A stretch of DNA of 64,000 nucleotides, taken from a virus. The notes beneath the pieces are model-generated. The model had not been told where the DNA came from. It did not search any database and saw only the letters and a program-made list of their open reading frames with translations. Shown one piece after another: positions 56,406 to 63,799 of the stretch. The DNA lies in the IMG/VR virus record IMGVR_UViG_3300046810_000101, positions 62,001 to 126,000 of that record. One strand, given 5' to 3'. The first letter of the stretch is position 1, and each line of letters begins with the position of its first letter. The position numbers were made by a program, and so were the translations under genes.

Positions 56406-56797
56406 TAGCCGTGGACGCCCATCATGTGGACGTGGAACATTTCAGGGCTGATGTTATCATCACCGGACTCGATCCAAACACGATACGAAAACCCATTGAT
56501 TTCGTCATCGTGATAGAGCTGCCAATCCGTGCAGAGTTGTTCCATTTTCTCGGTGATATCGAATCCGAGCGAATCCGACATTGCCCGTACAACTTGGCTG
56601 GTATCGGCACACAGAGACTCCAGTGATTCCGAATAAACTTCATCGACAATCAGGCAACCGACCGCACACATCAAGCCATTGTCGCCCCGATAGGCACAGC
56701 TTGGGGTTTGCGAACCGCCATAGGCGGTTTTCGACTGCTTACGCTGTTTGGTTAGGTGGTCCCGGATCTTTTCCGAGATTAGAATCAAATTCGACAT
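56405..56797 (-). CDS. Conserved phage hypothetical protein
   Basis: 130 aa. CAYRGDNGLMCAVGCLIVDE (34-53) is a signature I recognise from uncharacterised proteins of many tailed phages. Near the end, WQLYHDDEINGF. Function unknown. Confidence 0.72.
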   Translation of the reverse strand: MSNLILISEKIRDHLTKQRKQSKTAYGGSQTPSCAYRGDNGLMCAVGCLIVDEVYSESLESLCADTSQVVRAMSDSLGFDITEKMEQLCTDWQLYHDDEINGFSYRVWIESGDDNISPEMFHVHMMGVHG

Positions 56798-56817
56798 GCT
56801 TTAAATCTCACAACGCC

Positions 56818-56932
56818 TAAGAGGCTCTGTAAGCCTCTGTAAGCCATTTAATCAAATTCCCAATACCATCGCATAGGGAATGGTTTAAAAACGTCTGTAA
56901 CCGCGACACAGCTCGTTGCTGGCGCTATTGCA
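56818..56932 (-). other. Short gene-free stretch with hairpin
   Basis: GAGGCTTACAGAGCCTC hairpin (56821-56838) and a GGGAAT...ATTCCC inverted repeat near 56855-56882. No gene or tRNA could be folded. Confidence 0.45.
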
Positions 56933-57142
56933 TCAAACCTTCGGCGGTGTTTTAGTGTTTCTAGTCTTGAGCCACCCGAGGGTACTCGCGACCATGCAGC
57001 CCAAAAACAGAAAGAAGCATGACGTACCGATCAAAAAATTGTTCTCAACCGGAACCCAGCCGATTATGTACAGGCTGAATGCTATCCCCATCATTGATAG
57101 CGTCATATTGATGTAATGCAAACTCTTTAGATATGTACCCAT
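56933..57142 (-). CDS. Two-pass membrane protein
   Basis: 69 aa: MTLSMMGIAFSLYIIGWV and FLIGTSCFFLFLGCMVAST, basic C-terminus. RBS GGAAGAAG. TTTAGA-class promoter at 57215. Confidence 0.68.
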   Translation of the reverse strand: MGTYLKSLHYINMTLSMMGIAFSLYIIGWVPVENNFLIGTSCFFLFLGCMVASTLGWLKTRNTKTPPKV

Positions 57143-57214
57143 GCTTCTTCCACCATTAATTTGATATTATTCGATATTATTCCTTACCCAACCGCTTGTC
57201 GGGTTGTTACGCCA

Positions 57215-57243
57215 ATGATACACCTGATTTGGTTGAATCTAAA
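57215..57243 (-). promoter_or_regulatory. Promoter of 56933 gene, TTTAGA class
   Basis: -35 TTTAGA (57238-57243), 17 nt, -10 TATCAT (57215-57220), ATTCTG upstream. The leader of about 70 nt is unusually long. Confidence 0.6.
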
Positions 57244-57256
57244 CAGAATTCGAAAT

Positions 57257-57961
57257 TTAATTTTGAATATTGTGGGTATACAACACAAAATTGATAGGTT
57301 CGGGATGCTTCATCACCATACCCGCCGTAACGGCTCGGATATTGTTGAAAGCCTCTTTCGCCGGTCGCTGTGTAATCCCAAGCATTTCCAAAACATAACC
57401 ACGGGTGTTCATGTCATTCCACGGCTTTTGATCGGGCCAGACCTTACCCAATAGTTTATGTTCACCTTCGTAATGGAAACGATCATTGGATTCTGCGATA
57501 ATACCTAACCGCCGATCTAGTTTGACAACACCACGGATCAATTGTTCCTTCTGGCGTTTCTGTTCCTTATAACCATTGTCGCCGGGTTTGAACCCACGGT
57601 CATCGAACGCACCACGATTGTAATACTTTCGAATCCATTCTGGTGAAATTGCAGAGACGAATTCAAACTCACTCTTGCGGCGCAGAAAATGTTCGTGGGT
57701 AATCGGGGAATCCCCAACACTCCAAGCCTTTTCCGCTGTCAACTGGCGAGTTGTCCGGTACACAAACACCGGGTCACTCGGAAGCATCATGATCGCTGAC
57801 ATACAATGCCCAGCAGTCGGAGCCACACAAATACGCTTAACACGCGGTTCGTCCTCACCAGCCGAATACGGCAAGCGTGGGGACAATTCCATCGTATTAC
57901 CCATAAAGTCTTGGGTGACAAAATACCAGTAGCGCTTAGTCTTTTGAATTCGTTTGCTCAT
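57257..57961 (-). CDS. Hypothetical protein
   Basis: 234 aa. Contains RYWYFVTQDFMGNTMELSPRL, CVAPTAGHCMSAIMML and KPGDNGYKEQKRQKEQLIRG. Resembles no family known to me. One-base overlap with 57961 start region, same operon. Confidence 0.72.
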   Translation of the reverse strand: MSKRIQKTKRYWYFVTQDFMGNTMELSPRLPYSAGEDEPRVKRICVAPTAGHCMSAIMMLPSDPVFVYRTTRQLTAEKAWSVGDSPITHEHFLRRKSEFEFVSAISPEWIRKYYNRGAFDDRGFKPGDNGYKEQKRQKEQLIRGVVKLDRRLGIIAESNDRFHYEGEHKLLGKVWPDQKPWNDMNTRGYVLEMLGITQRPAKEAFNNIRAVTAGMVMKHPEPINFVLYTHNIQN

Positions 57962-58611
57962 TAGATTTTACCAGTTGCGCGCAACTCGCTCAGGTTGAAC
58001 TGCGGAAATGATGTAATGAATTGATCAATTGGCATTGGGTTATTGATCAGGTTTTCCATACCATGCGATTTGACGGTGGACAGGGAATCACCCTTGCCGC
58101 AATACCAGCTATAACTAGTTTCAAACCCATCGACATAGGACCGGTTATAAGAACCCGGCAAATACCCTTTGGCGATCTTTTTCAGGTAATAAGCCTTCTC
58201 ACCATCAAAATAATTACGGTCTTTCAACCACTCGGAACGTGATTCCCCGAACATGTCTTGGGAATTGCCATTCAGTTTCATAACAACACCGGACCAAACA
58301 TTGGTGTTACGGTCTTGTACAATCGCGATCAGGTAACGCCAAGTAACTTTCGGCTTTTCAATCGGCTTGTTCGGGTCGAGTTTGTCTTTATACTTCGCCC
58401 GTTCCGAATCCATCCAACCGGTTTTACCCGAAACGTGGAATTGTTCCGTAGAAACCATCAACTGTGCGGGACCATACAGACCACAACTGGTTCGAACCAT
58501 CGTCGGGGTATACCCAGTCACGACGCCCTTACTGAAACTGCGATTGTTCACTGCTACGACGAAATCACCGATCTTGATAGGTACTTCCAAAAAATCCTTG
58601 TATTCCATCAT
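57961..58611 (-). CDS. Hypothetical protein
   Basis: 216 aa. The first 60 residues look like an SH3/Tudor barrel (VPIKIGDFVVAVNNRSFSKG; YTPTMVRTSCG). The rest is alpha/beta. ATGA overlap with 58608. Confidence 0.7.
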   Translation of the reverse strand: MMEYKDFLEVPIKIGDFVVAVNNRSFSKGVVTGYTPTMVRTSCGLYGPAQLMVSTEQFHVSGKTGWMDSERAKYKDKLDPNKPIEKPKVTWRYLIAIVQDRNTNVWSGVVMKLNGNSQDMFGESRSEWLKDRNYFDGEKAYYLKKIAKGYLPGSYNRSYVDGFETSYSWYCGKGDSLSTVKSHGMENLINNPMPIDQFITSFPQFNLSELRATGKI

Positions 58612-58805
58612 TTACGCATATCCGCCAATTTCTCAAAGTGCTTTACCGCAAGTTCTTTTGTTTTGAGTGGGTTCTTCGCCCCGAAGAAACATGGGTCTTT
58701 CAATTCTGATTTGATCTGGGAGTCTTTCCAACTCGCCAGCAGCTTGCGACCGTGTGGGGTGGCTGCCAGAGCCAAACGAACATTCTTAACCAAAATATCA
58801 AACAT
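58608..58805 (-). CDS. Hypothetical basic helical protein
   Basis: 65 aa, basic, helical (LAATPHGRKLLASWKDSQIK). Not recognised. Confidence 0.66.
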   Translation of the reverse strand: MFDILVKNVRLALAATPHGRKLLASWKDSQIKSELKDPCFFGAKNPLKTKELAVKHFEKLADMRK

Positions 58806-58810
58806 GCTTC

Positions 58811-59011
58811 TTACTCTCCCATACGATCAGTAATACGTTCGGACCAATCGATAGTGCGTTCAACAATGCCCGCGATATCGTGAAAATAGGACTCTACGTC
58901 GGATAACATCAAATCTTCTACAGCCTGCCCGGTGCGAACGGAAAAGTCTTCCATTACAGCACGGGTTGGATCGGATTCAATCTTTGTATCAAATTCTGTG
59001 AAAAGGATCAT
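58811..59011 (-). CDS. Hypothetical acidic helical protein
   Basis: 66 aa, acidic (MEDFSVRTGQAVEDLMLSDV). ATGA overlap with 59008. Confidence 0.66.
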   Translation of the reverse strand: MILFTEFDTKIESDPTRAVMEDFSVRTGQAVEDLMLSDVESYFHDIAGIVERTIDWSERITDRMGE

Positions 59012-59346
59012 TTATACTTCCCGGCCATATGACCTTTGCTGGTCGCGTGCCACCCGTCACAGTTTTTGCAGTGATAGACATTGGTTGCTGCGTGTTTGCC
59101 TTTTGATTTGACCATACCCACAGATGTAACAAGTCTTGCATCAGCTTCGGAGGCGTAACGTTTCTTGAAGCAGATGAATTGATTCGAACCGAGATTCCAA
59201 CCCACAATCCGACCATCAAACAGAACTTCGGACACATTGAACCGTTCGTACAGGGATTTAACTTTCTGACGGCGAAGGTTTGGGTCACGATATTCGCGAT
59301 AGGTAGCAACGGCGAGGTCGCGACTGAATTGGGTGGTTGAGTACAT
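59008..59346 (-). CDS. Zinc-finger protein
   Basis: 112 aa. Basic helical N-terminus (YREYRDPNLRRQKVKSLYERF), beta middle, and a C-terminal zinc site YHCKNCDGWHATSKGH (about 92-107; C, C, H, H). RBS TAGGAG; promoter TTGAAA-N16-TATGAT (-10 at 59397). Confidence 0.7.
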   Translation of the reverse strand: MYSTTQFSRDLAVATYREYRDPNLRRQKVKSLYERFNVSEVLFDGRIVGWNLGSNQFICFKKRYASEADARLVTSVGMVKSKGKHAATNVYHCKNCDGWHATSKGHMAGKYK

Positions 59347-59470
59347 AATTTGCTCCTAATTCTGTTTCGATGATGGCGTATCTGCCTTGTGTGGTTATCA
59401 TACCGTGTTTTCATTCAGTTTCAAACACTTTCGGGACAAATATTTCTGTTTCAATTCAATCAGTAGGCAA

Positions 59471-59495
59471 CAAAAAGCCCGGACGAACCGGGCTA
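59471..59495 (-). terminator. Terminator after HAD gene
   Basis: AGCCCGGTTCGTCCGGGCTTTTTG on the minus strand. Confidence 0.88.
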
Positions 59496-59501
59496 TTGAA
59501 A

Positions 59502-60032
59502 TTACTTGCCGTAGCTGACAAACATCGGGTCAATTTCTCTCCGATGCTTCTTCATACCACTTTGCCACCACGGATCTGTGAAACCATACCGTTTCCGGTA
59601 GTGCTGCACACCAAGCAGGGTGTATTGCCAATCAGCCGGGTCAAACCCAGCTTTGTCATCAACGATAATTGATGTATAAAACTTTGCATCAAAGTATCCA
59701 GTCTTGGTGTTAGCCTCAAGAGGATTGGTATTGACAGCCAGAACCTTGATACCCGCATCTGCGAAGAATTTAACCACTGCCGGAATTTCTTCCGGTTGTA
59801 GCGAACTCCAGAGGATGAAATAGGTTTCATCAAAATCTGAGAGCTGTTTCAAGATACCCGGAATGTCCGGGTGAATCCATTCGTAGGTGTTTTGCTGGTA
59901 GTTACCATGCAGCACCGTACCATGCAGGTCTAACGACCAGTAGATACGCTGCCATCCACGTTCTTGGGATACCCGATACGCACGATCAATTGCTTTGAGA
60001 AGTGACAAATTCTTTAATCTTCGCGGAGCCAA
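59502..60032 (-). CDS. HAD-like phosphatase with altered motif I
   Basis: 176 aa (TTG start at 60030-60032 or 60006-60008; no ATG). SLDLHGTVL (33-41) is HAD motif I with the second Asp replaced by His37. Ser76 in LWSSLQ is motif II. D125 and D126 in IIVDDKAG are motif IV. The pattern resembles polynucleotide-kinase-type or NIF-type phosphatases but the altered general acid makes activity uncertain. It overlaps the thioredoxin-like gene by 47 nt at the longer start. Confidence 0.6.
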   Translation of the reverse strand: MAPRRLKNLSLLKAIDRAYRVSQERGWQRIYWSLDLHGTVLHGNYQQNTYEWIHPDIPGILKQLSDFDETYFILWSSLQPEEIPAVVKFFADAGIKVLAVNTNPLEANTKTGYFDAKFYTSIIVDDKAGFDPADWQYTLLGVQHYRKRYGFTDPWWQSGMKKHRREIDPMFVSYGK

Positions 60033-60210
60033 TCACACGATCACCAGCTTCTGTAATCATGGTTGGGAGTGAACGGATTGTGTTTGCCTGAGCTACGTCC
60101 GGGAACTGATCGATATCGATGTATTCGTAGGCTACGCCCTGTGCATCCAGAAACTGTTTGGCGGTTTTGCAGTTACCGCACCATTCAGCGCCAAAAATCT
60201 TATGTGTCAT
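59986..60210 (-). CDS. Glutaredoxin/thioredoxin-like protein
   Basis: 74 aa, the size of NrdH/NrdC redoxins. WCGNC (10-14) is the active site; SLPTM carries the cis-Pro. T4 NrdC reduces phage ribonucleotide reductase; a similar electron-donor role is likely. Ends in the HAD gene region. Confidence 0.82.
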   Translation of the reverse strand: MTHKIFGAEWCGNCKTAKQFLDAQGVAYEYIDIDQFPDVAQANTIRSLPTMITEAGDRVIGSAKIKEFVTSQSN

Positions 60211-60388
60211 TACTGTTTTCTAAACCTGTGTTGATTCGATGTAATGCGCAGTCCAGCAAGTCGATGTGGTCTTGATCGACTGGTTTACCCAATTCCATCA
60301 ATTCACGTAGAGCTTCAAGGGCTCTGGTCGCTTGTTCGATTTGCATTACATTCGAGATTGATATTTCGATTATTTGTGGATCACTCAT
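60200..60388 (-). CDS. Hypothetical small helical protein
   Basis: 62 aa from MSDPQIIEISIS (ATGA overlap). Helical (MQIEQATRALEALRELMELG). Not recognised. Confidence 0.66.
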   Translation of the reverse strand: MSDPQIIEISISNVMQIEQATRALEALRELMELGKPVDQDHIDLLDCALHRINTGLENSNDT

Positions 60389-60663
60389 TTGTACCGCCCT
60401 TCCGGTAGAAGCTCTTTCGGATACCAAAGGGCCATACGTGGTATTTTGATGGTTTGCTTCAATCGGGCCGGGGTATAAGACCGGATTACGTCACGCTGAA
60501 AAATATCTTCATAGATTGGGGTGTGTTCGTGGACGGCTACATAGCCTTCTTTCGGATAACCTTCAACAAGGTACAAACGCCCTTCGTTGTGTTGATCCAT
60601 TCGAATGAACCATTCACCCGGAACCACATCCCTACCATATCTGTCAACAAGCATTACCGACAT
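60385..60663 (-). CDS. Hypothetical protein
   Basis: 92 aa from MSVMLVDRYG. Beta-rich (GEWFIRMDQHNEGRLYLVEG). A promoter TTGTAA-N16-TATTAT lies just upstream, so longer starts are unlikely; MLVD nine bases later is possible. Confidence 0.66.
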   Translation of the reverse strand: MSVMLVDRYGRDVVPGEWFIRMDQHNEGRLYLVEGYPKEGYVAVHEHTPIYEDIFQRDVIRSYTPARLKQTIKIPRMALWYPKELLPEGRYK

Positions 60664-60716
60664 CCATTCTGTTTTGGTACGACCATAATACCATACCAAA
60701 ACAGAATTACAAACAG

Positions 60717-61031
60717 TTAGTGGAAATATATGCTCATATTAGGATGGGTTTCATCCACGAACTGAATGTAGCCGGGTGGGAGGATTACACCACGGGATGG
60801 CGTTTGGATACAGGACTTGCGTTCACCAACCACATAATACGGGCCAATGAATGCATAAGGCGGCTGTGAATCGCGCAATCGACCTAATTTGTGGGTACTG
60901 ATATTTCCCTTCTTTTCATCGATCTTTCGAACCACATGAATTTGGGTGACCGCCGACCGACCACTGAGGGATGAATAAACAACGATGTCACCAACTTTAT
61001 ACGGTTGGTCGATTTTATCAATTATAGGCAT
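60717..61031 (-). CDS. Hypothetical protein, paralogue of 61018 gene
   Basis: 104 aa from MPIIDKIDQPYKVGD. A KVGDIVVYSSLSG opening and SRGVILPPGYI near the end align with VGHFIAYATSSGG and ASAVVLPDGYF of its upstream neighbour. Tandem duplication inferred. Confidence 0.68.
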   Translation of the reverse strand: MPIIDKIDQPYKVGDIVVYSSLSGRSAVTQIHVVRKIDEKKGNISTHKLGRLRDSQPPYAFIGPYYVVGERKSCIQTPSRGVILPPGYIQFVDETHPNMSIYFH

Positions 61032-61290
61032 AAAGTTCTTCGCGGGTGTTGAAGTAGCCATCAGGTAGGACAACAGCGGATGCTGGGAATTTGAGGCAAA
61101 CTGTCTTGTCACCCCCACGGTAGAATGGTTCGCCTATCTCTTTCTGATAATATTCAATCGCAGAAATGGTATCGCTATTTCGATTAAGCTTGGCAACCTT
61201 GTAAACACCCATACCACCAGACGATGTGGCATACGCGATGAAATGACCGACCATAATTTCACGGTCGGCGTAATCTAGAATTGGTTCCAT
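61018..61290 (-). CDS. Hypothetical protein, paralogue of 60717 gene
   Basis: 90 aa from MEPILDYADREIMVG. Small beta-barrel-like protein; see 60717. Overlaps it by 14 nt. Confidence 0.68.
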   Translation of the reverse strand: MEPILDYADREIMVGHFIAYATSSGGMGVYKVAKLNRNSDTISAIEYYQKEIGEPFYRGGDKTVCLKFPASAVVLPDGYFNTREELYAYN

Positions 61291-61304
61291 CAAATTATTC
61301 CGAG

Positions 61305-61335
61305 CAATAAAAAAGGCGGCTAACGCCGCCCTTTT
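61305..61335 (-). terminator. Terminator after small lipoprotein gene
   Basis: AAGGGCGGCGTTAGCCGCCTTTTTTATT on the minus strand. Confidence 0.9.
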
Positions 61336-61347
61336 AGGGGGTTGTGA

Positions 61348-61659
61348 TTATTCTTGGGTTTGTGCGACCGGTGCCGGTGTCTGGATCACAGTCGGTGACG
61401 TGCTGATTTCGACCATTCGATCACATGCCAACGACCGGGCGACTTCTTCACAGTCGTATCGGTTTTGTTTGGTCTTCGGACCATTCAGATAGCATTGGTT
61501 GAACTGTTGGATCACCAATTGCTTCTGAATCAGGGATGAACAGTTATAGAACACCCGTGTAGAGTCTGTGCGATTTTCACTGTGATTGACTTCTTCTTTC
61601 GAAGCACAACCACCCAGAGTGACAAGGGCCAGAGCCAGTACAATCAATTTACCTTTCAT
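61348..61659 (-). CDS. Small lipoprotein
   Basis: 103 aa from MKGKLIVLAL; AGGAA 7 nt upstream decides this start. Lipobox LGGC (Cys17). The mature part has four Cys (YNCSS, QCYL, DCEEV, LACDR) and a Thr/Pro/Gln tail. Envelope location inferred. Confidence 0.75.
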   Translation of the reverse strand: MKGKLIVLALALVTLGGCASKEEVNHSENRTDSTRVFYNCSSLIQKQLVIQQFNQCYLNGPKTKQNRYDCEEVARSLACDRMVEISTSPTVIQTPAPVAQTQE

Positions 61660-61675
61660 GCGGAATTTCCTTTTG

Positions 61676-62287
61676 TTATCCAATCGGATCAGTGAGAACT
61701 AGTTGACCGGTGGGGCGAATCATCCAGTTTGACCCGTGACAATCCACTTTCGCATCCGGTAACCCAGCCATCCAAATCACGATATCTGCTAGGTTGTTTG
61801 TATTGTAGTTACGGTTCCCGCGCATGTCAAACTGATTCCGCAAAAAATCTGCAATTTTCTTTCGTTTACCATTCAGGGTTTTAAACTGATTGATAAACCA
61901 TTGATTTCTACAGAGTTTTACGACATTCGACATTCCGACACTATGAACGATTTCGCTTTCATAGAGCCGTTCCATACAGGCTATTGCTCGACCATCATCC
62001 ACAAACATATTATAAATTTTTGGCATCAATGGATTTGAGTCCATATGCCGGGTGACATGCTCTGCGTACTGAATCCAAGGGTCAGACCCTTTCCACGACA
62101 GTTTGAACACCCGCTCAGAATCGATTTGCCCAATCACCGACGAGTAAAACCCGGTTCCGTGATATTTCCATCCAACCGGCATCAAGCGTTGAAGCTCTAG
62201 GGTTTCGTGGAAGACGCGGGGAGCGTGTTGCATTGCTCCCTGCAAATCACCAGCAATCAGACAATCAATTAGTTTTGCGACATCCAT
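61676..62287 (-). CDS. Protein-kinase-fold protein, paralogue 2
   Basis: 203 aa. Glycine-rich loop GTGFYSSV (44-51), Lys62 in VFKL, motif SNPLMPKI (84-91). The catalytic loop D182-C-H-G-S-N187 has kinase-like D-x4-N spacing, and D200 in LVLTDP is at the DFG position. All core residues are present, so it may be active. It overlaps paralogue 3 by 19 nt. Substrate (protein or small molecule) unknown. Confidence 0.68.
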   Translation of the reverse strand: MDVAKLIDCLIAGDLQGAMQHAPRVFHETLELQRLMPVGWKYHGTGFYSSVIGQIDSERVFKLSWKGSDPWIQYAEHVTRHMDSNPLMPKIYNMFVDDGRAIACMERLYESEIVHSVGMSNVVKLCRNQWFINQFKTLNGKRKKIADFLRNQFDMRGNRNYNTNNLADIVIWMAGLPDAKVDCHGSNWMIRPTGQLVLTDPIG

Positions 62288-63102
62288 GAAAACTTAGTGC
62301 CTTGCTCCAGTTGCGTGTAGCCATTCAAAATGTCACAGATTGGGTCAGTCAGGACCGGGAAGCCATCGCGATGCATGACGTTGCTTGAGCTGATATCGTC
62401 ACAGCCACGTACAGAATTTCGGTGGTCTTCGTAAACCCTAGCAGCAACAATTGCATCAATCGGACTGTGCTTAATGAACTGCCCGAACGTAAATTCGGCA
62501 TTTTCCATGTAGCGGTCCACGTCGAAGTCTTCGAAAAAGGATTCGTCGGCCAGATCACCGAGCGAACCATCCTCAAAGGACAGGCCGACGCCAAGATGCA
62601 GATGCTCTACCACAGCGATGTACAGATGTCCACGTTGTTCAATCGATTTGATGTTAGGGATATACGGGTTCCCTTGGTGCTGCGTGCAAGTCTTCATCCA
62701 ACCAAACCCACCATCTACAGGCGAATAAAAGTTGTCCCGGCAGTTGACTTTCAACACCCACTCAGGGCCGAGGCTAAACACCTCTGCGAAAGATCCATTG
62801 CCGATGAAAATAAAGCACTTAGCAAGCACTTCGGAGATAAATTCGAGGTCATACCCACTATCAGGTACGCCATCTACCGGAGTAAACTCACTGCCGAGTT
62901 TATCCTTGGTCGCATACTTGCCGAAGATTTGAATCAAATTCTTCGGCAAGTTACGGATATCATCTTGTACGGCCTTGACATCAGCAACTGCTTGATGTAC
63001 TAGATCGTCGTAGGACGGACCAATTTTAACTACACCACCTGCAAAGGAAATGCAAAAACTATCTGCACACCCCATATCTGCAACCGCTGCAACTGCGCCC
63101 AT
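62269..63102 (-). CDS. Protein-kinase-fold protein, paralogue 3
   Basis: 277 aa with an 80-residue N-terminal extension. Glycine-rich loop GNGSFAEV (101-108), Lys118 in VLKV, motif GNPYIPNI (144-151). D236...N241 (DISSSN) then D253 in VLTDP. Same order and spacing as the 61676 and 18679 proteins, so a phage-specific family is inferred. Active-site residues look intact. Confidence 0.68.
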   Translation of the reverse strand: MGAVAAVADMGCADSFCISFAGGVVKIGPSYDDLVHQAVADVKAVQDDIRNLPKNLIQIFGKYATKDKLGSEFTPVDGVPDSGYDLEFISEVLAKCFIFIGNGSFAEVFSLGPEWVLKVNCRDNFYSPVDGGFGWMKTCTQHQGNPYIPNIKSIEQRGHLYIAVVEHLHLGVGLSFEDGSLGDLADESFFEDFDVDRYMENAEFTFGQFIKHSPIDAIVAARVYEDHRNSVRGCDDISSSNVMHRDGFPVLTDPICDILNGYTQLEQGTKFSWMSQN

Positions 63103-63129
63103 TCCGTTTTAGCCCCAATGCCCTAGGTT

Positions 63130-63330
63130 TTATGTTGGTTGTTTTTTGTGCAGCTTGTAATCTGCTGGGCAGTGTTTGTTCCAGATCGAAGCGTCCAGAT
63201 CCAAAATTCCCTGTTGACGACAAAGTGTCTCGAACGATGTTCTCCCCGCGTGGTACACCTTGCTGTCATCGCTATATTGATAGAACCAATCGTGCTTTGC
63301 AAGCAGTTTTTCGTAATCAGACAGTAACAT
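63130..63330 (-). CDS. Hypothetical small protein
   Basis: 66 aa: DYEKLLAKHDWFYQYSDDSKVYHAG then ASIWNKHCPADYKL. Overlaps the HD hydrolase gene by 14 nt; may be its partner. Confidence 0.68.
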   Translation of the reverse strand: MLLSDYEKLLAKHDWFYQYSDDSKVYHAGRTSFETLCRQQGILDLDASIWNKHCPADYKLHKKQPT

Positions 63331-63799
63331 TCAGGGTAAATTCCGCTTTTTCAAGTTCGAGCCAAGCTTTGTGGTAGGTCTGGACGCGGGCGATGTCGCT
63401 AGGACGCACGCCCTTGAGCCGGGTGATGCACGAATTGTGCTGTAGGTCACCTTTTTTGATCCGAATAATATCTACCCGACCTGCGGTAATCAGTCGCTGA
63501 ATGAAATCCTCATAGGGTTCATCCTTACGACGGGTCAACAGATCCAGACCAGATTCGAATTCTTCCAGAACGTCATATGCTCTGGCTTGGACCAACAAAT
63601 GTTGAACCATTTCTGGGTGGTCTTCCTTGACATCATGACAAACCGCCAGTGCAAGGCTTACCGGGTTGGTAACGCCAAGTTTCCGTGCATTTTCCATGAC
63701 GGTAATACAGTGCAAAATGTATGCCTTACCGCCCTTGTCTACATCAAATTGATGTGCCATCGCAGCTACTGCAAAAACACCACCCAGAAGAGTTCCCAT
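63317..63799 (-). CDS. HD-domain (p)ppGpp hydrolase-like protein (MESH1/SpoT type)
   Basis: 160 aa, the size of small alarmone hydrolases. Metal-binding set: H30 (YILH), H55-D56 in CHDVKED (SpoT-type HDVVED), D118 and N122 in KKGDLQHN (SpoT-type KLADRLHN). The N-terminus FAVAAMAHQFDVDKGGKAYIL matches the usual AAxxAHxGQ...G.PYI. Known members remove the 3'-pyrophosphate of ppGpp. A phage copy would damp the stringent response or detoxify related alarmones (inference). TAATG overlap with the next gene upstream. Confidence 0.8.
   Translation of the reverse strand: MGTLLGGVFAVAAMAHQFDVDKGGKAYILHCITVMENARKLGVTNPVSLALAVCHDVKEDHPEMVQHLLVQARAYDVLEEFESGLDLLTRRKDEPYEDFIQRLITAGRVDIIRIKKGDLQHNSCITRLKGVRPSDIARVQTYHKAWLELEKAEFTLNVTV

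Noticed and set aside
58989-59414. 141-codon frame overlapping the 59008 zinc-finger gene
   Set aside because: The 59008 frame has an ideal RBS and promoter and a Cys/His motif; this one does not.
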